The notes beneath the pieces were generated by a model that was given only the letters and a program-made list of their open reading frames with translations, had not been told where the DNA came from and made no database searches. Positions 43,580 through 50,954 of a stretch of DNA of 64,000 nt are shown piece after piece. The position numbers were made by a program, and so were the translations under genes. This DNA comes from a virus, in the IMG/VR virus record IMGVR_UViG_3300035126_000631, positions 1 to 64,000 of that record; one strand, given 5' to 3'. Each line of letters starts with the position of its first letter. Position 1 is the first letter of the stretch.

Positions 43580-43902
43580 TTGACCTCCCATTTGATTTCT
43601 TCAGTTAGCTTCACGACTTCCGACCAATCGTTCGTCGCAAGCAGTGTCTTCATCTCGTTCTCACCAGCGTGAGGAGTGAGCAGCACTACGGCATAGCGAA
43701 ACCCTTGGTCGCCGTTCTCGCGTAGTGACGGGTCTTTGTAATCGACGAAGACCATGAGCGTCTTCGGGTGAACAGCACCCGCGTCGATCTCTCGTGCGAT
43801 ACTCGGACACGCATCGTGGCTCCACGACGAGTCGTTGAATCCTTCCAACTCTGGAAGGGTGTCGTCGTAATCAGGGAACATTACTTTGTATTTTGGTTTC
43901 AT
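43576..43902 (-). CDS. Protein of unknown function (108 aa)
   Basis: MKPKYKVMFPDYDDTLPELE, then VHPKTLMVFVDYKDPSLREN and a C-terminal helix. It is linked to the next gene by ATGA and starts after AGAAAGGAAAC. No family recognised. Confidence 0.55.
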   Translation of the reverse strand: MKPKYKVMFPDYDDTLPELEGFNDSSWSHDACPSIAREIDAGAVHPKTLMVFVDYKDPSLRENGDQGFRYAVVLLTPHAGENEMKTLLATNDWSEVVKLTEEIKWEVK

Positions 43903-43904
43903 AT

Positions 43905-44270
43905 TCAGTTTCCTTTCTGTGGTAGGTTTGCTTCTTCGATCCCCAGCCAAGACCAACGCTCCAAGGTGCGCTTGTATCCGGTGGGCTTTTCTTTCGTGCT
44001 GCTCAAGCTGGCGATGATGCTGTCGGCATACTCGCACAGCGTGTCGGTGTCGGTGTCGATGGGTAGCCCTGTGCAGTAGGACGCATCGTCCAGTCCCTCC
44101 CAATCGCTGTTGGCGTTTTCGCGCCAGTCGATTGAGAAGCGCAAGAGCGGCGTATCGTCTGGATCTTCATCGTTGTAGTCGCCGCTCCATCCCTCGCCGA
44201 TGTCCTCCCAAACGAAGCGGATGTTGTCTTTGATTACTTCGATGTCGGTGAATGGTGGATATGTTTTCAT
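43905..44270 (-). CDS. Acidic protein of unknown function (121 aa)
   Basis: Very acidic in the middle (GDYNDEDPDDTPLLRFSIDW; DTDTDTLCEYADSI). No family recognised. It lies between the 43576 gene (2-base gap) and the 44287 gene (16-base gap) and follows AGAAAGGAAAC. Confidence 0.55.
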   Translation of the reverse strand: MKTYPPFTDIEVIKDNIRFVWEDIGEGWSGDYNDEDPDDTPLLRFSIDWRENANSDWEGLDDASYCTGLPIDTDTDTLCEYADSIIASLSSTKEKPTGYKRTLERWSWLGIEEANLPQKGN

Positions 44271-44286
44271 ATTCAGTTTCCTTTCT

Positions 44287-44562
44287 TTAGTTGTTGAGTT
44301 TGGGATGCTGCTGCACCCACTTCAGTTCCTTGTGCGCCTTACTCATCTCAAGCATGACGCACAGTTTCCGCCACGCCTTGCGGGCATGGTCGTTGGCAAT
44401 ACCGAATTGCCTCTCGTCGAGAGCGTGCGAGGCACGCTCCATCTCCGCATCGGCACAATCGAAGTGCTCCACGATGCACGCTTCATGCTGCATGATGCGG
44501 TAATCCAGCCACGGGATCATCGTGCCGCCCGTCTCGATCGGCTTGAGTAGTGTCCTGCTCAT
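44287..44562 (-). CDS. Small helical protein (91 aa)
   Basis: Helical product with clustered His and Cys (LDYRIMQHEACIVEHFDCAD; HARKAWRKLCVMLEMSKAHK). It is preceded by the palindrome that overlaps the stop of the glutamine amidotransferase gene and may be cotranscribed with that gene. Confidence 0.55.
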   Translation of the reverse strand: MSRTLLKPIETGGTMIPWLDYRIMQHEACIVEHFDCADAEMERASHALDERQFGIANDHARKAWRKLCVMLEMSKAHKELKWVQQHPKLNN

Positions 44563-44585
44563 AGGTCAGTTGTCCGGTGACCGGA

Positions 44586-45704
44586 CTACACGATGCCGTC
44601 GAGAAGACGCTGGCTCTGCGGGATGAAGCTGCTCATACCCTGCAACTGTTCGAGTTCCTCTTCCGCCGTCAGATCGACCTCGCGCATCGTGGCGTAGGTC
44701 GCCAGATCGTCGTCGAGGTTGTGCTGCGTCAGACCAATGTCCTCGGAACGTGCGGCCAAGCCGTCATACTTTCCGCTCGGCACTGTGACTGTGCTGTATG
44801 CACCTTCGGACTTCTTCTCGAAGCGGAACTCCGAGAGCTTGGGCTGCGAACCTCGGGGGCCGGAAGCCCATGAGGTGTCGATGGGGGCAAGGCTGCGACC
44901 GAGGCTGGCCGAAGCGTATTGCGACTCGCGGCTGGTCGTGTCGCCGTGCAGCCAGCGACTCACCTTGGGATCGCCGCCGTTCTTCGGGAACTCCAACCAT
45001 GACCAGTCGTCGATGGCGAAGGCTTCGAGCGACTTGCAACGCCACGCATCGCCGATCGCTTCGACAATCTCCGGCTTCGTGCCGAAGATCCAGCGACCTT
45101 TCTTGGTGATGCCAGCATACAACGACGCCATCGAATCGACGGCGACGATGAGCTTGCCGCTCGGGGCGAGGGCGAGGAACGCAGCGTAGCCCGTGATGTG
45201 CATCATGGCTTCCCGCTGTTTCTCCGGATCGCCAGCGTTGTCGGTCAACGCATAGAGCAAGTGCTGCGAATCGCACGTTGCCTTGTTGTGGTGCTTGGTC
45301 TGCTTGCCGTGCCAAGTGACCACGCCATTGTGGGCCAACGACCAGCCGTCATGCCGGAACGGGTGCGTGTTGCCAAGGTTCACGGCACACGTTGCAGTGC
45401 GTCCGTGGACGATGGTGGACTTCATCCGGTTGTAGTATCCGGTCTGCTCGAACCGCTTGCTGGCGGCGAAGGCGGAGAAGCCGTCTCCCGCGAGCTTGGA
45501 CAACTGGGGCAACGCATCGAGCGTGCGGAAGTCATCGGGTTTCACATAGCGACCGCGCAGACCATTGGGTCCGGCTTGGGCGAAACCGAAGCCGTGACGC
45601 TCGGTTCTGCCGATTGCTTCTGCCGCTGCGACAAGGGCTTTGTCGGCGGAGTGTCGGGTCAAAGGCGAGGCTTTGCTCGCTGTCCATCCTGCTAATTTAC
45701 ACAT
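44586..45704 (-). CDS. Class II glutamine amidotransferase (Ntn hydrolase)
   Basis: A 372-residue protein. MCKLAGW gives an N-terminal nucleophile at Cys2; STIVHGRTATCAVNLG, NTHPFRHDGW and LAHNGVV are the glutamine-binding and oxyanion motifs of the family. It would release ammonia from glutamine. No synthetase domain is fused; the C-terminal 150 residues are unassigned. The directly neighbouring upstream gene codes an amidoligase, so the pair could make amide bonds with ammonia from glutamine. Flanked by GTCCG palindromes on both sides. Confidence 0.8.
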   Translation of the reverse strand: MCKLAGWTASKASPLTRHSADKALVAAAEAIGRTERHGFGFAQAGPNGLRGRYVKPDDFRTLDALPQLSKLAGDGFSAFAASKRFEQTGYYNRMKSTIVHGRTATCAVNLGNTHPFRHDGWSLAHNGVVTWHGKQTKHHNKATCDSQHLLYALTDNAGDPEKQREAMMHITGYAAFLALAPSGKLIVAVDSMASLYAGITKKGRWIFGTKPEIVEAIGDAWRCKSLEAFAIDDWSWLEFPKNGGDPKVSRWLHGDTTSRESQYASASLGRSLAPIDTSWASGPRGSQPKLSEFRFEKKSEGAYSTVTVPSGKYDGLAARSEDIGLTQHNLDDDLATYATMREVDLTAEEELEQLQGMSSFIPQSQRLLDGIV

Positions 45705-45759
45705 GGTATTTGTTTCCTTTCGTTATGGTTGATGTTGTTTGTCCGGTGATCGGACTAGT

Positions 45760-47091
45760 TCACTGATCGTCCGTGCTGCAAACGGCAGTCACGGCTTGGC
45801 GCGGCATCCGGCGGTAGCCGGACAAGCGCGTGTCGGAAGCGTCGAACTGACGCACGAACTCGTCGCACTTGACCGCCCCGTAGCGGTCAACACTGCGCGA
45901 GGTGTTGTTGATGGTGCGGACTTTGGCCTTCATCGCTTTGATGATGTCCTTGAGCGTCTCCGGCTCATGGATCGCGGCCCACCGATAGAACGATGCCCAC
46001 GCTTGCGGCGCGGTTTCGTTGGTGACGGACGCCTCGGGCGTCACGTTGTCCTCGCTCCACCGGGCGATGGCTTGCATGAGGGCGGCACGCATCCGCCACT
46101 CGCTCGGCTTGCGACTCGTCGGCCACAAGCGGACTTCGATCGTGCCGAGTCGCTCGAACTGGGCGGCACTGACCGCCGAATACTTGCGACCCAAGGCGTC
46201 ATCCCAATTCTCGCAGCAAGCGTTGACCGCACACCAACGAGAGCGGCGGCGGGTCAACGGCGCAAGATACCGGAACCATGACAAGTGGTAACGCAACGAG
46301 TAGTAGACGGCTTGGCCGTAGTCCTCGGCACGTTTGCAGTTGATGTGGATGTGACCGCCGTTGCGCTCGATCGAACCGAGGTTGCTGACCAAGTTGCAAG
46401 CGACATCGGGCAACTTCTGCGTGATGCGGAAGCGGATCTCATGCTGACCGCCGCCATCGCGACCGACATCCCAGTAGGGTTTCTGGTAGCTGCGGATGCG
46501 GTTGGTGCTGACGCTGCGTCCGGTCGGCGTGGTCTTGTAACCATGCAAGCCAGTCGCTTCCAACTCACCACTGCACTCGTAGAGCGGAAGCCGATCCCAA
46601 TACTCCGGAGTCAGAGGCTCGGGGAGCATCTGCTTGATCTTGGACTTCTCGATCGACTTGAGGAACTGACCGACTCCCTTGACGACCTCACGCTGATTTG
46701 CAGATCCGAACCAGTCGTTGCCGAAGTGACAGCGGATGCGCTCGATGAGATCCTGCAACGTGCCGCCATCCTTGCGGAAGGTGCGACGATACAGCTTGCG
46801 ATGCCGGAGACATCCGACGATGACCGAAGCCACGCCGCGCAGATGCCGACGCTGACGCTCGGCCCGCTCGTCGCGGTAACGCCGATAGACTCGTTCATAA
46901 GCCCTCTTGAGCACCGCCTTGTCGTCGTAATTGAGGACGTAGTAGTTCGGTGCCGAGTCGAGCGTGACCGGACTGTCCTTGGACTTCGCCCAGTTGTTGC
47001 GGAGATACCAATAGGCATACCGACCATCCTCCGAGAGATGCATCGGCTTCGATGCGACCTCGGCCAGTTGTAGTGTGGAGTTATTACTCAT
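45760..47091 (-). CDS. Amidoligase-family (COOH-NH2 ligase) enzyme
   Basis: A 443-residue protein. The C-terminal half has the amidoligase signature: DVGRDGGGQHEIRFRI (DG...E), IERNGGHIHIN, and RLGTIEVRLWPTSRKPSEW. These glutamine-synthetase-like enzymes join an amine to a carboxylate using ATP. The N-terminal 180 residues are basic and helical and may bind the substrate. A ribosome-binding site (AAAGGAAAG) supports the start at 47091; a junction motif sits inside codons 2-6, and Met at 47043 is an alternative start. The pair with the amidotransferase fits known phage amidoligase clusters. Confidence 0.7.
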   Translation of the reverse strand: MSNNSTLQLAEVASKPMHLSEDGRYAYWYLRNNWAKSKDSPVTLDSAPNYYVLNYDDKAVLKRAYERVYRRYRDERAERQRRHLRGVASVIVGCLRHRKLYRRTFRKDGGTLQDLIERIRCHFGNDWFGSANQREVVKGVGQFLKSIEKSKIKQMLPEPLTPEYWDRLPLYECSGELEATGLHGYKTTPTGRSVSTNRIRSYQKPYWDVGRDGGGQHEIRFRITQKLPDVACNLVSNLGSIERNGGHIHINCKRAEDYGQAVYYSLRYHLSWFRYLAPLTRRRSRWCAVNACCENWDDALGRKYSAVSAAQFERLGTIEVRLWPTSRKPSEWRMRAALMQAIARWSEDNVTPEASVTNETAPQAWASFYRWAAIHEPETLKDIIKAMKAKVRTINNTSRSVDRYGAVKCDEFVRQFDASDTRLSGYRRMPRQAVTAVCSTDDQ

Positions 47092-47172
47092 AGGTCTAAC
47101 TTTCCTTTCATGTGTTGTTTGGTTGTTGCTTGTCCGGTGATCGGACAACTCTGTCCGGTTTGAACAAGCCAT

Positions 47173-47197
47173 CCGCCCCCTCGCATGGAAGGGGCGG
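47173..47197. terminator. GC-rich hairpin between the amidoligase gene and the 47215 gene
   Basis: CCGCCCC (47173-47179) pairs with GGGGCGG (47191-47197) around an 11-base loop. There is no T-run on either side, so it is a weak or factor-dependent terminator or a processing site. Confidence 0.4.
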
Positions 47198-47214
47198 TGC
47201 GGCTTGCACAGTTA

Positions 47215-47574
47215 TTACTTGTCGGCGAACTGACCGACGAACTTGCGAGGGTTGATCCACTCGCCGTGCGGCATCTCGATGGCGTCATGCCATACCAACT
47301 CGAAGTCGTGGCCTCGGTCGTAAGTGTTGACCTTGGTCACGCCCCGATCACGGAACACCGAGAACGATGCGCGGCGTCCGACTCCATTGAGCCGTTCGCG
47401 TGTCGTCACAGTGTCCCATCCAGCCAACGTGATCTCGATGTCGCCGTTGTCTGCATGACGCGCAATCGCATTGCCATGCAGCCAGATCGTCGTGCCATCG
47501 GTTCGGGTATTGCCGCACTTGCGGGGACGCCGATTGAAGAAGGCGTCAGTCACTTCTCTCGTTACTTTTCTCAT
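47215..47574 (-). CDS. Conserved phage protein with LHGN...TLAGW...TTRERLNG motif
   Basis: A 119-residue protein with TTIWLHGNAIARHADNGD, IEITLAGWDTVTTRERLNGV, a pattern I recognise from many phages and plasmids without a known function. The start is preceded by AGAGAGAAACAGT. Its TAA forms part of a junction-motif variant (TGCACAGTTATTA, plus strand). Confidence 0.65.
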   Translation of the reverse strand: MRKVTREVTDAFFNRRPRKCGNTRTDGTTIWLHGNAIARHADNGDIEITLAGWDTVTTRERLNGVGRRASFSVFRDRGVTKVNTYDRGHDFELVWHDAIEMPHGEWINPRKFVGQFADK

Positions 47575-47595
47575 ACTGTTTCTCTCTTTCTAAAT

Positions 47596-47611
47596 GTCCG
47601 GAATTCCGGAC
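47596..47611. repeat. GTCCG-type palindromes, eight copies in 43.3-48.6 kb
   Basis: This copy is the perfect palindrome GTCCGGAATTCCGGAC. Related copies of GTCCGGTGATCGGAC or GTCCGGTGACCGGAC (either orientation) are at 43293-43307, 44572-44586, 45741-45755, 47132-47146, 47973-47987, 48133-48147 and 48578-48592. All lie between genes, several overlapping a stop codon. No copy was seen elsewhere. The arms are too short for intrinsic terminators; a protein-binding site is likely. Confidence 0.8.
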
Positions 47612-47626
47612 AAGGTTGTGGAGTTA

Positions 47627-47725
47627 TTACTTGGTGATCTCGATGAGGAGCCAGACAGCAACGAAGCACAAGGCCGCGAAGCTGAAGAGCAATTCGTCGA
47701 GTTGATTCGGGGTGGGCCGTTTCAT
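47627..47725 (-). CDS. Tiny membrane peptide (32 aa)
   Basis: MKRPTPNQLDELLFSF and a hydrophobic span (ALCFVAVWLLIEITK). It lies between two perfect junction motifs: one ends 2 bases before its ATG and the other overlaps its stop codon. This placement is the best evidence that it is a real gene. Confidence 0.5.
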   Translation of the reverse strand: MKRPTPNQLDELLFSFAALCFVAVWLLIEITK

Positions 47726-47727
47726 CG

Positions 47728-47740
47728 TGTGGAGTTATTA
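47728..47740 (-). repeat. Junction motif TAATAACTCCACA, representative copy of about twenty
   Basis: Perfect or near copies on the plus strand: 2622-2634, 3473-3485, 5431-5443, 10228-10240, 17524-17536, 20728-20734 (short). On the minus strand: 36028-36040, 36879-36891, 37431-37443, 38457-38469, 42209-42221, 47074-47086, 47205-47217, 47617-47629, 47728-47740, 53422-53434, 58353-58365, 61645-61657. Weaker: 40352-40364 and 59441-59453. They always point in the direction of transcription, and most lie between a stop and the next start. Confidence 0.85.
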
Positions 47741-47953
47741 TCCGAGTTGAGCCACCTTGGGAAGCAAATCCGCAAAGGGGTTGAACGTGAGCGGATTAGC
47801 CGCCGCCCGATAATCGTTGCCGCCGATCAGATCGACCGCAGCGTTGCGCTTCTCCTCAACCGAAAGACCACGAGCGTTGCGCTCGGATGTCCGGTCAAGT
47901 CTGTAGTCTGTTTTGCTGGCACTCGCCAACAGGATGTGGATGGTTCGTTTCAT
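47738..47953 (-). CDS. Small protein of unknown function (71 aa)
   Basis: MKRTIHILLASASKTDYRLD and a C-terminal helix with NPFADLLPKVAQLG. Its TAA is the start of the junction motif upstream of the membrane peptide gene. No family recognised. Confidence 0.5.
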   Translation of the reverse strand: MKRTIHILLASASKTDYRLDRTSERNARGLSVEEKRNAAVDLIGGNDYRAAANPLTFNPFADLLPKVAQLG

Positions 47954-48015
47954 CTGTCTGTTTTGATTCCTTGTCCGATCACCGGACAAGTCTCGCCGTA
48001 TTGGGCAAGGGACAA

Positions 48016-48040
48016 CGCAAGACGGATGGAACGTCTTGCG
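48016..48040 (-). terminator. Perfect 9-base-pair hairpin downstream of the 48147 gene
   Basis: CGCAAGACG pairs with CGTCTTGCG around a 7-base loop; on the minus strand it is followed by TTGTCCCTTGC. A second hairpin at 48067-48101 (ATGCACC-GCAACG / CGTTGC-AT-GGTGCAT) lies between it and the gene. The stretch 47954-48146 holds these two structures and two palindromes but no gene. Confidence 0.55.
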
Positions 48041-48146
48041 CTGATACTTTGCTCACCTCGGACATGATGCACCGCAACGGGTCGGACGTTGCATGGTGCA
48101 TGGTTCATGGTTCACGCTGCGGGGTTCGCGTTGTCCGGTCACCGGA

Positions 48147-48548
48147 CTATTTGCGGAACAAGCGAGCGACGACAGCGCGATACAGCTTCTTGTCTCCGCC
48201 TACGAGTTTGAGCAGCGCGGCTTCCGCCTTGGGAAGCATGGCGTCGATCTTCTCGCTGGCCTCTGCACGGCTCTTCGACTTGGCGCGACGAGTGATGCCG
48301 TAGGATTGGAGCAACTCACTGATGCGCTGTTTCGCGTAGCCATTCGCCTTGAGCGTGGCCGTGACCTCTGCAACGTCGATCGCTTCGCGATTGTCCTTGA
48401 TGAACGCGCAAAGCGTTTCGCGTTGCATTGTCGCCGCTTGGGTCAGGGTTTCGATTTGATGGATCTCGCGAGCGATTGCATCGTTCACGCTGTCCTTCGT
48501 TTCTGCCACGCGGTAGTTGATGCTGATGGTGATGTGGTTCTTTTTCAT
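48147..48548 (-). CDS. Helical protein of unknown function (133 aa)
   Basis: N-terminal beta strand (MKKNHITISINYRVAETK) followed by several helices (DVAEVTATLKANGYAKQRIS), including a segment that resembles a winged-helix or SAP-like DNA-binding unit, and a basic C-terminus. First gene of the long minus-strand accessory operon. Possibly a regulator, unproven. Confidence 0.55.
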   Translation of the reverse strand: MKKNHITISINYRVAETKDSVNDAIAREIHQIETLTQAATMQRETLCAFIKDNREAIDVAEVTATLKANGYAKQRISELLQSYGITRRAKSKSRAEASEKIDAMLPKAEAALLKLVGGDKKLYRAVVARLFRK

Positions 48549-48667
48549 ATACTGATCTTTCTTTCTGTTTGGTTGTTGTCCGGTGATCGGACAGCGTCTT
48601 GCTGCCCTTTCCGGTTCATTAATAAGTGACCAGCAGCGCGATTTACTCTGTTAGGAGAGGGGAAAAT

Positions 48668-49285
48668 GTGCGATTATTACGGATGCCCAGACCGCCCCTT
48701 TCTGTAGACTGGCAAGCAATTCGCGGACTCTACCTTCAAGGAGTCGAACCTTTGACGTTAGCGAATAAGTTTGCAATCAAGATAAGCACCTTGAATTCAA
48801 GGATTTACAGAGAGAAGTGGCATGAGATATTGCAAGGGGAAAAGAAAACGAATGAGAAGGCGAGAGAGGAAAGCGTAGCAATCGCAAGGGACATCTGGAC
48901 AGAGAGACGAGAGACAATCCGAGAGCGCATCCATCTCATAGGTGATCGAATGACCCTTGCAGCTTCGCAACTCTCTGAAGATCAACTAATTAACAAAGCA
49001 GACAAGATCAAGATTGCGACAGAGATTGCTGGCAAATCAGTAGGCTTGGACAGAGAGGAAGACCGGAACCAAGTAAACATCGCCATCTTGGGCGCAATAG
49101 GCTCAAAATCAGGTGCTTATGATGATATTGTGCAAGGTGAGGTCTGGTCAGAATCGGGTCGAAACCTACCCGCTAACAGTGTAGAGCACACGGAATCCGA
49201 ATCCGTGAACACCACCACCCAACCCACCACTGTCCCCCTCGACCCAGCCGCGCCACTGTATGATAATATAAATAATGGGTTCTAA
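48668..49285 (+). CDS. Terminase small subunit-like protein
   Basis: A 205-residue product. GTG at 48668 is chosen because AGGAGAGGGG ends 5 bases before it. The N-terminus has a helix-turn-helix (LYLQGVEPLTLANKFAIKIS), followed by a long coiled coil (AIARDIWTERRETIRERIHL) and a Thr/Pro-rich tail, the layout of small terminases that bind the packaging site. The gene is visibly AT-richer than its surroundings and isolated from any large terminase. A transcription regulator is the alternative. Confidence 0.5.
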   Translation: MRLLRMPRPPLSVDWQAIRGLYLQGVEPLTLANKFAIKISTLNSRIYREKWHEILQGEKKTNEKAREESVAIARDIWTERRETIRERIHLIGDRMTLAASQLSEDQLINKADKIKIATEIAGKSVGLDREEDRNQVNIAILGAIGSKSGAYDDIVQGEVWSESGRNLPANSVEHTESESVNTTTQPTTVPLDPAAPLYDNINNGF

Positions 49286-49361
49286 ATTTTTTGCCCGTTT
49301 TTAGAATTATTAACTTTTAGGGGAGGGGAGAGCCGGATCGGACGGAACTCCCCCTGGCGCG

Positions 49362-49505
49362 TTAGAGAAGCGAACACAGATACTTCAGGAAACGACGCCA
49401 CCGGAAAGAAGTCACGACAGCCTTCAGGTCACCCCGCTCGAAGTATCCAAGCCCGCCGTAGGGTCCGTAGACCAAGCCAAGATCGTTCGATCGATACATA
49501 CACAT
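49362..49505 (-). CDS. Small protein with a perfect ribosome-binding site (47 aa)
   Basis: MCMYRSNDLGLVYGPYGGLG then a basic helical end (SFRWRRFLKYLCSLL). AAAGGAGGTGA lies just before the ATG, the best Shine-Dalgarno match in the window. No family recognised. It is convergent with the terminase-small-like gene. Confidence 0.5.
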   Translation of the reverse strand: MCMYRSNDLGLVYGPYGGLGYFERGDLKAVVTSFRWRRFLKYLCSLL

Positions 49506-49644
49506 TCACCTCCTTTCATCGGCGCGTAATAAAGCACGGATCAGGCCAAGTGCTATAGTAATACCGGCGGGGTGCTGCCTGTGTCACCGTATGGTGCGCC
49601 GAAAGCAGCCCGATGCGGCTAAAACCCGGCCCCGCCTCCTCTTT

Positions 49645-49866
49645 ATGAAAGCCACCCTGGAGTTCAACCTACCCCAAGACGACGAGGCCTTGACCGACGC
49701 CCGAAAGGGCTCCGATTGGAAGTGGGCGGTGTCAGACCTCTCGGACTACCTCCGGAACCAGATCAAGCACGTCGACCACTCGGCCGAGGAATACCGCATC
49801 TTGGAGGCCGTCCAAGAGCGCATCTCTGGGATCCTTGATGACCGAGGGCTCAACCTTTACGAATGA
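49645..49866 (+). CDS. Conserved small phage protein (73 aa)
   Basis: MKATLEFNLPQDDEALTDAR, then WKWAVSDLSDYLRNQIKHVD, a familiar phage protein of unknown function in which a short strand MKATLEF-LP is followed by a helix with a WxLDxxLR-type motif. The stop overlaps the next start (ATGA). Confidence 0.65.
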   Translation: MKATLEFNLPQDDEALTDARKGSDWKWAVSDLSDYLRNQIKHVDHSAEEYRILEAVQERISGILDDRGLNLYE

Positions 49867-50018
49867 CCTTCTGGCCTCTACTGATAACGACACTGCTTTA
49901 TCTCATTACCGCGGCCGGCTGGTATCGAGAGGGTAATGTAGGACTTGCGATAGCCTTCGCAGGTTATGCCGCAGCGAACCTCGGGTTTCTGTATATAACA
50001 ATGTTCGGACAGCCTTAA
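49863..50018 (+). CDS. Small two-span membrane protein (51 aa)
   Basis: Two hydrophobic segments, PLLITTLLYLITAAGWY and LAIAFAGYAAANLGFLYIT, joined by a short charged loop (REGN). Coupled to the conserved 49645 gene, a pairing I have seen in other phages. Possibly an inner-membrane accessory; function unknown. Confidence 0.6.
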   Translation: MTFWPLLITTLLYLITAAGWYREGNVGLAIAFAGYAAANLGFLYITMFGQP

Positions 50019-50042
50019 AGGCTCGATTTCGGCCGATTAGGT

Positions 50043-50355
50043 GGGAACTCACTTGTCAGTTCCCCTAAGTTCCCACCCTGAGTTCCCGAGGTTAAGTCGC
50101 TGATTTACAGTATACTTACGACAAACGGGAACTGAGGAACTTACCCCTATATCTTTTCTTAAAGAAAAAGTATATATACCCCGTAAGTTCTCCCCCCACG
50201 GTCGCCGGGGGCGGCACCCCAGTCCCCCGAAAACCACCATGCCTCTACCCCCCAAAATGAGTTCCTCAGTTCCCTTTTACCCTAAACCCCTAACCATGAA
50301 CCACTTACCCTTGGGAACTTAGGGTGGAACTAAGAACATGAGTTCCCCAGTTCCC
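50043..50355. repeat. AGTTCCC repeat cluster, candidate replication origin or regulator array
   Basis: About a dozen copies of AGTTCC(C) or its complement: 50043, 50058, 50068, 50081, 50127, 50136, 50260, 50268, 50313, 50326, 50341 and 50349. In the middle lies an AT-rich inverted repeat, CTTTTCTTAAAGAAAAAG, at 50153-50170. The 500 bases from 50019 to 50519 contain no convincing gene and separate the plus-strand segment from the minus-strand replication genes. Iterons for an initiator or operators for a repressor both fit. Confidence 0.65.
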
Positions 50356-50519
50356 CTGCAGGCTGTAGCCCTGTATCATGTTCCTCTGTAGCCCGTATTT
50401 CGACACATGAACCCTGTCATGTCGAAGCCGTCGACAGGTTGCCTAGACCCACCGGAGCATACCAAAAGGCCGCTTTGTTCAAGCCAACCTTGAACTGCTG
50501 CGCAAAAGCTACTCCGCGG

Positions 50520-50945
50520 TCAGATCCACCGGACCACGCAGCCCGCTTCATGGAACATGGTGCGTGCTGCATGGAACGAGTCAGCCCACCTGCAGGCGTC
50601 GGGCACTGTGGGGCAGATGACTTCAGTGATCCCCGCCTGGATGATGGCGGCGGCGCACTGAGCGCATGGTTGGAAGGGGTAGACCACGATTGAGCAACCG
50701 TGGAGCGGCTCGCGGGCAGCAAGGATCGCGTTAAGCTCTGCGTGGACTGTGTAGAGGAGTTTCTGGTCTCGGTCGGCCAATCGTGCCGGATCGTCGGAAA
50801 CGGCCCTGGGGAGGCCGTTGAAGCCTACGCTGGCCACCGAGCGGTCGGGTCGGATAATAACCGCGCCGACTTGGGTCGAGTCTTTTGACCAGCCGGCAAC
50901 GTGTGCGGCTAAGTTAATAAACCTCGCGGTCCACTTGGCGTTCAT
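50520..50945 (-). CDS. dCMP deaminase
   Basis: A 141-residue zinc deaminase: HAELNAI (His68, Glu70) and PCAQC (Cys94, Cys97) form the zinc site; QVGAVIIRPDRSVASVGFNG is the typical N-terminal region. It converts dCMP to dUMP and so feeds dTTP synthesis. No thymidylate synthase is in the window, so the product would pass to a host or out-of-window enzyme. It lies next to the primase-helicase gene, separated by a tRNA-like element. Confidence 0.9.
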   Translation of the reverse strand: MNAKWTARFINLAAHVAGWSKDSTQVGAVIIRPDRSVASVGFNGLPRAVSDDPARLADRDQKLLYTVHAELNAILAAREPLHGCSIVVYPFQPCAQCAAAIIQAGITEVICPTVPDACRWADSFHAARTMFHEAGCVVRWI

Positions 50946-50954
50946 ATTTTAGGC

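Noticed and set aside
43293-48592. CRISPR array from the repeated palindromes
   Set aside because: Repeats are dispersed 0.2-1.4 kb apart between genes with no spacers, and there are no cas genes; the RecB-like domain at 58363 is fused to a helicase.
50049-50255. A 68-codon minus-strand frame in the AGTTCCC repeat region
   Set aside because: It is made of repeat and low-complexity sequence, lacks a ribosome-binding site and gives no plausible protein.
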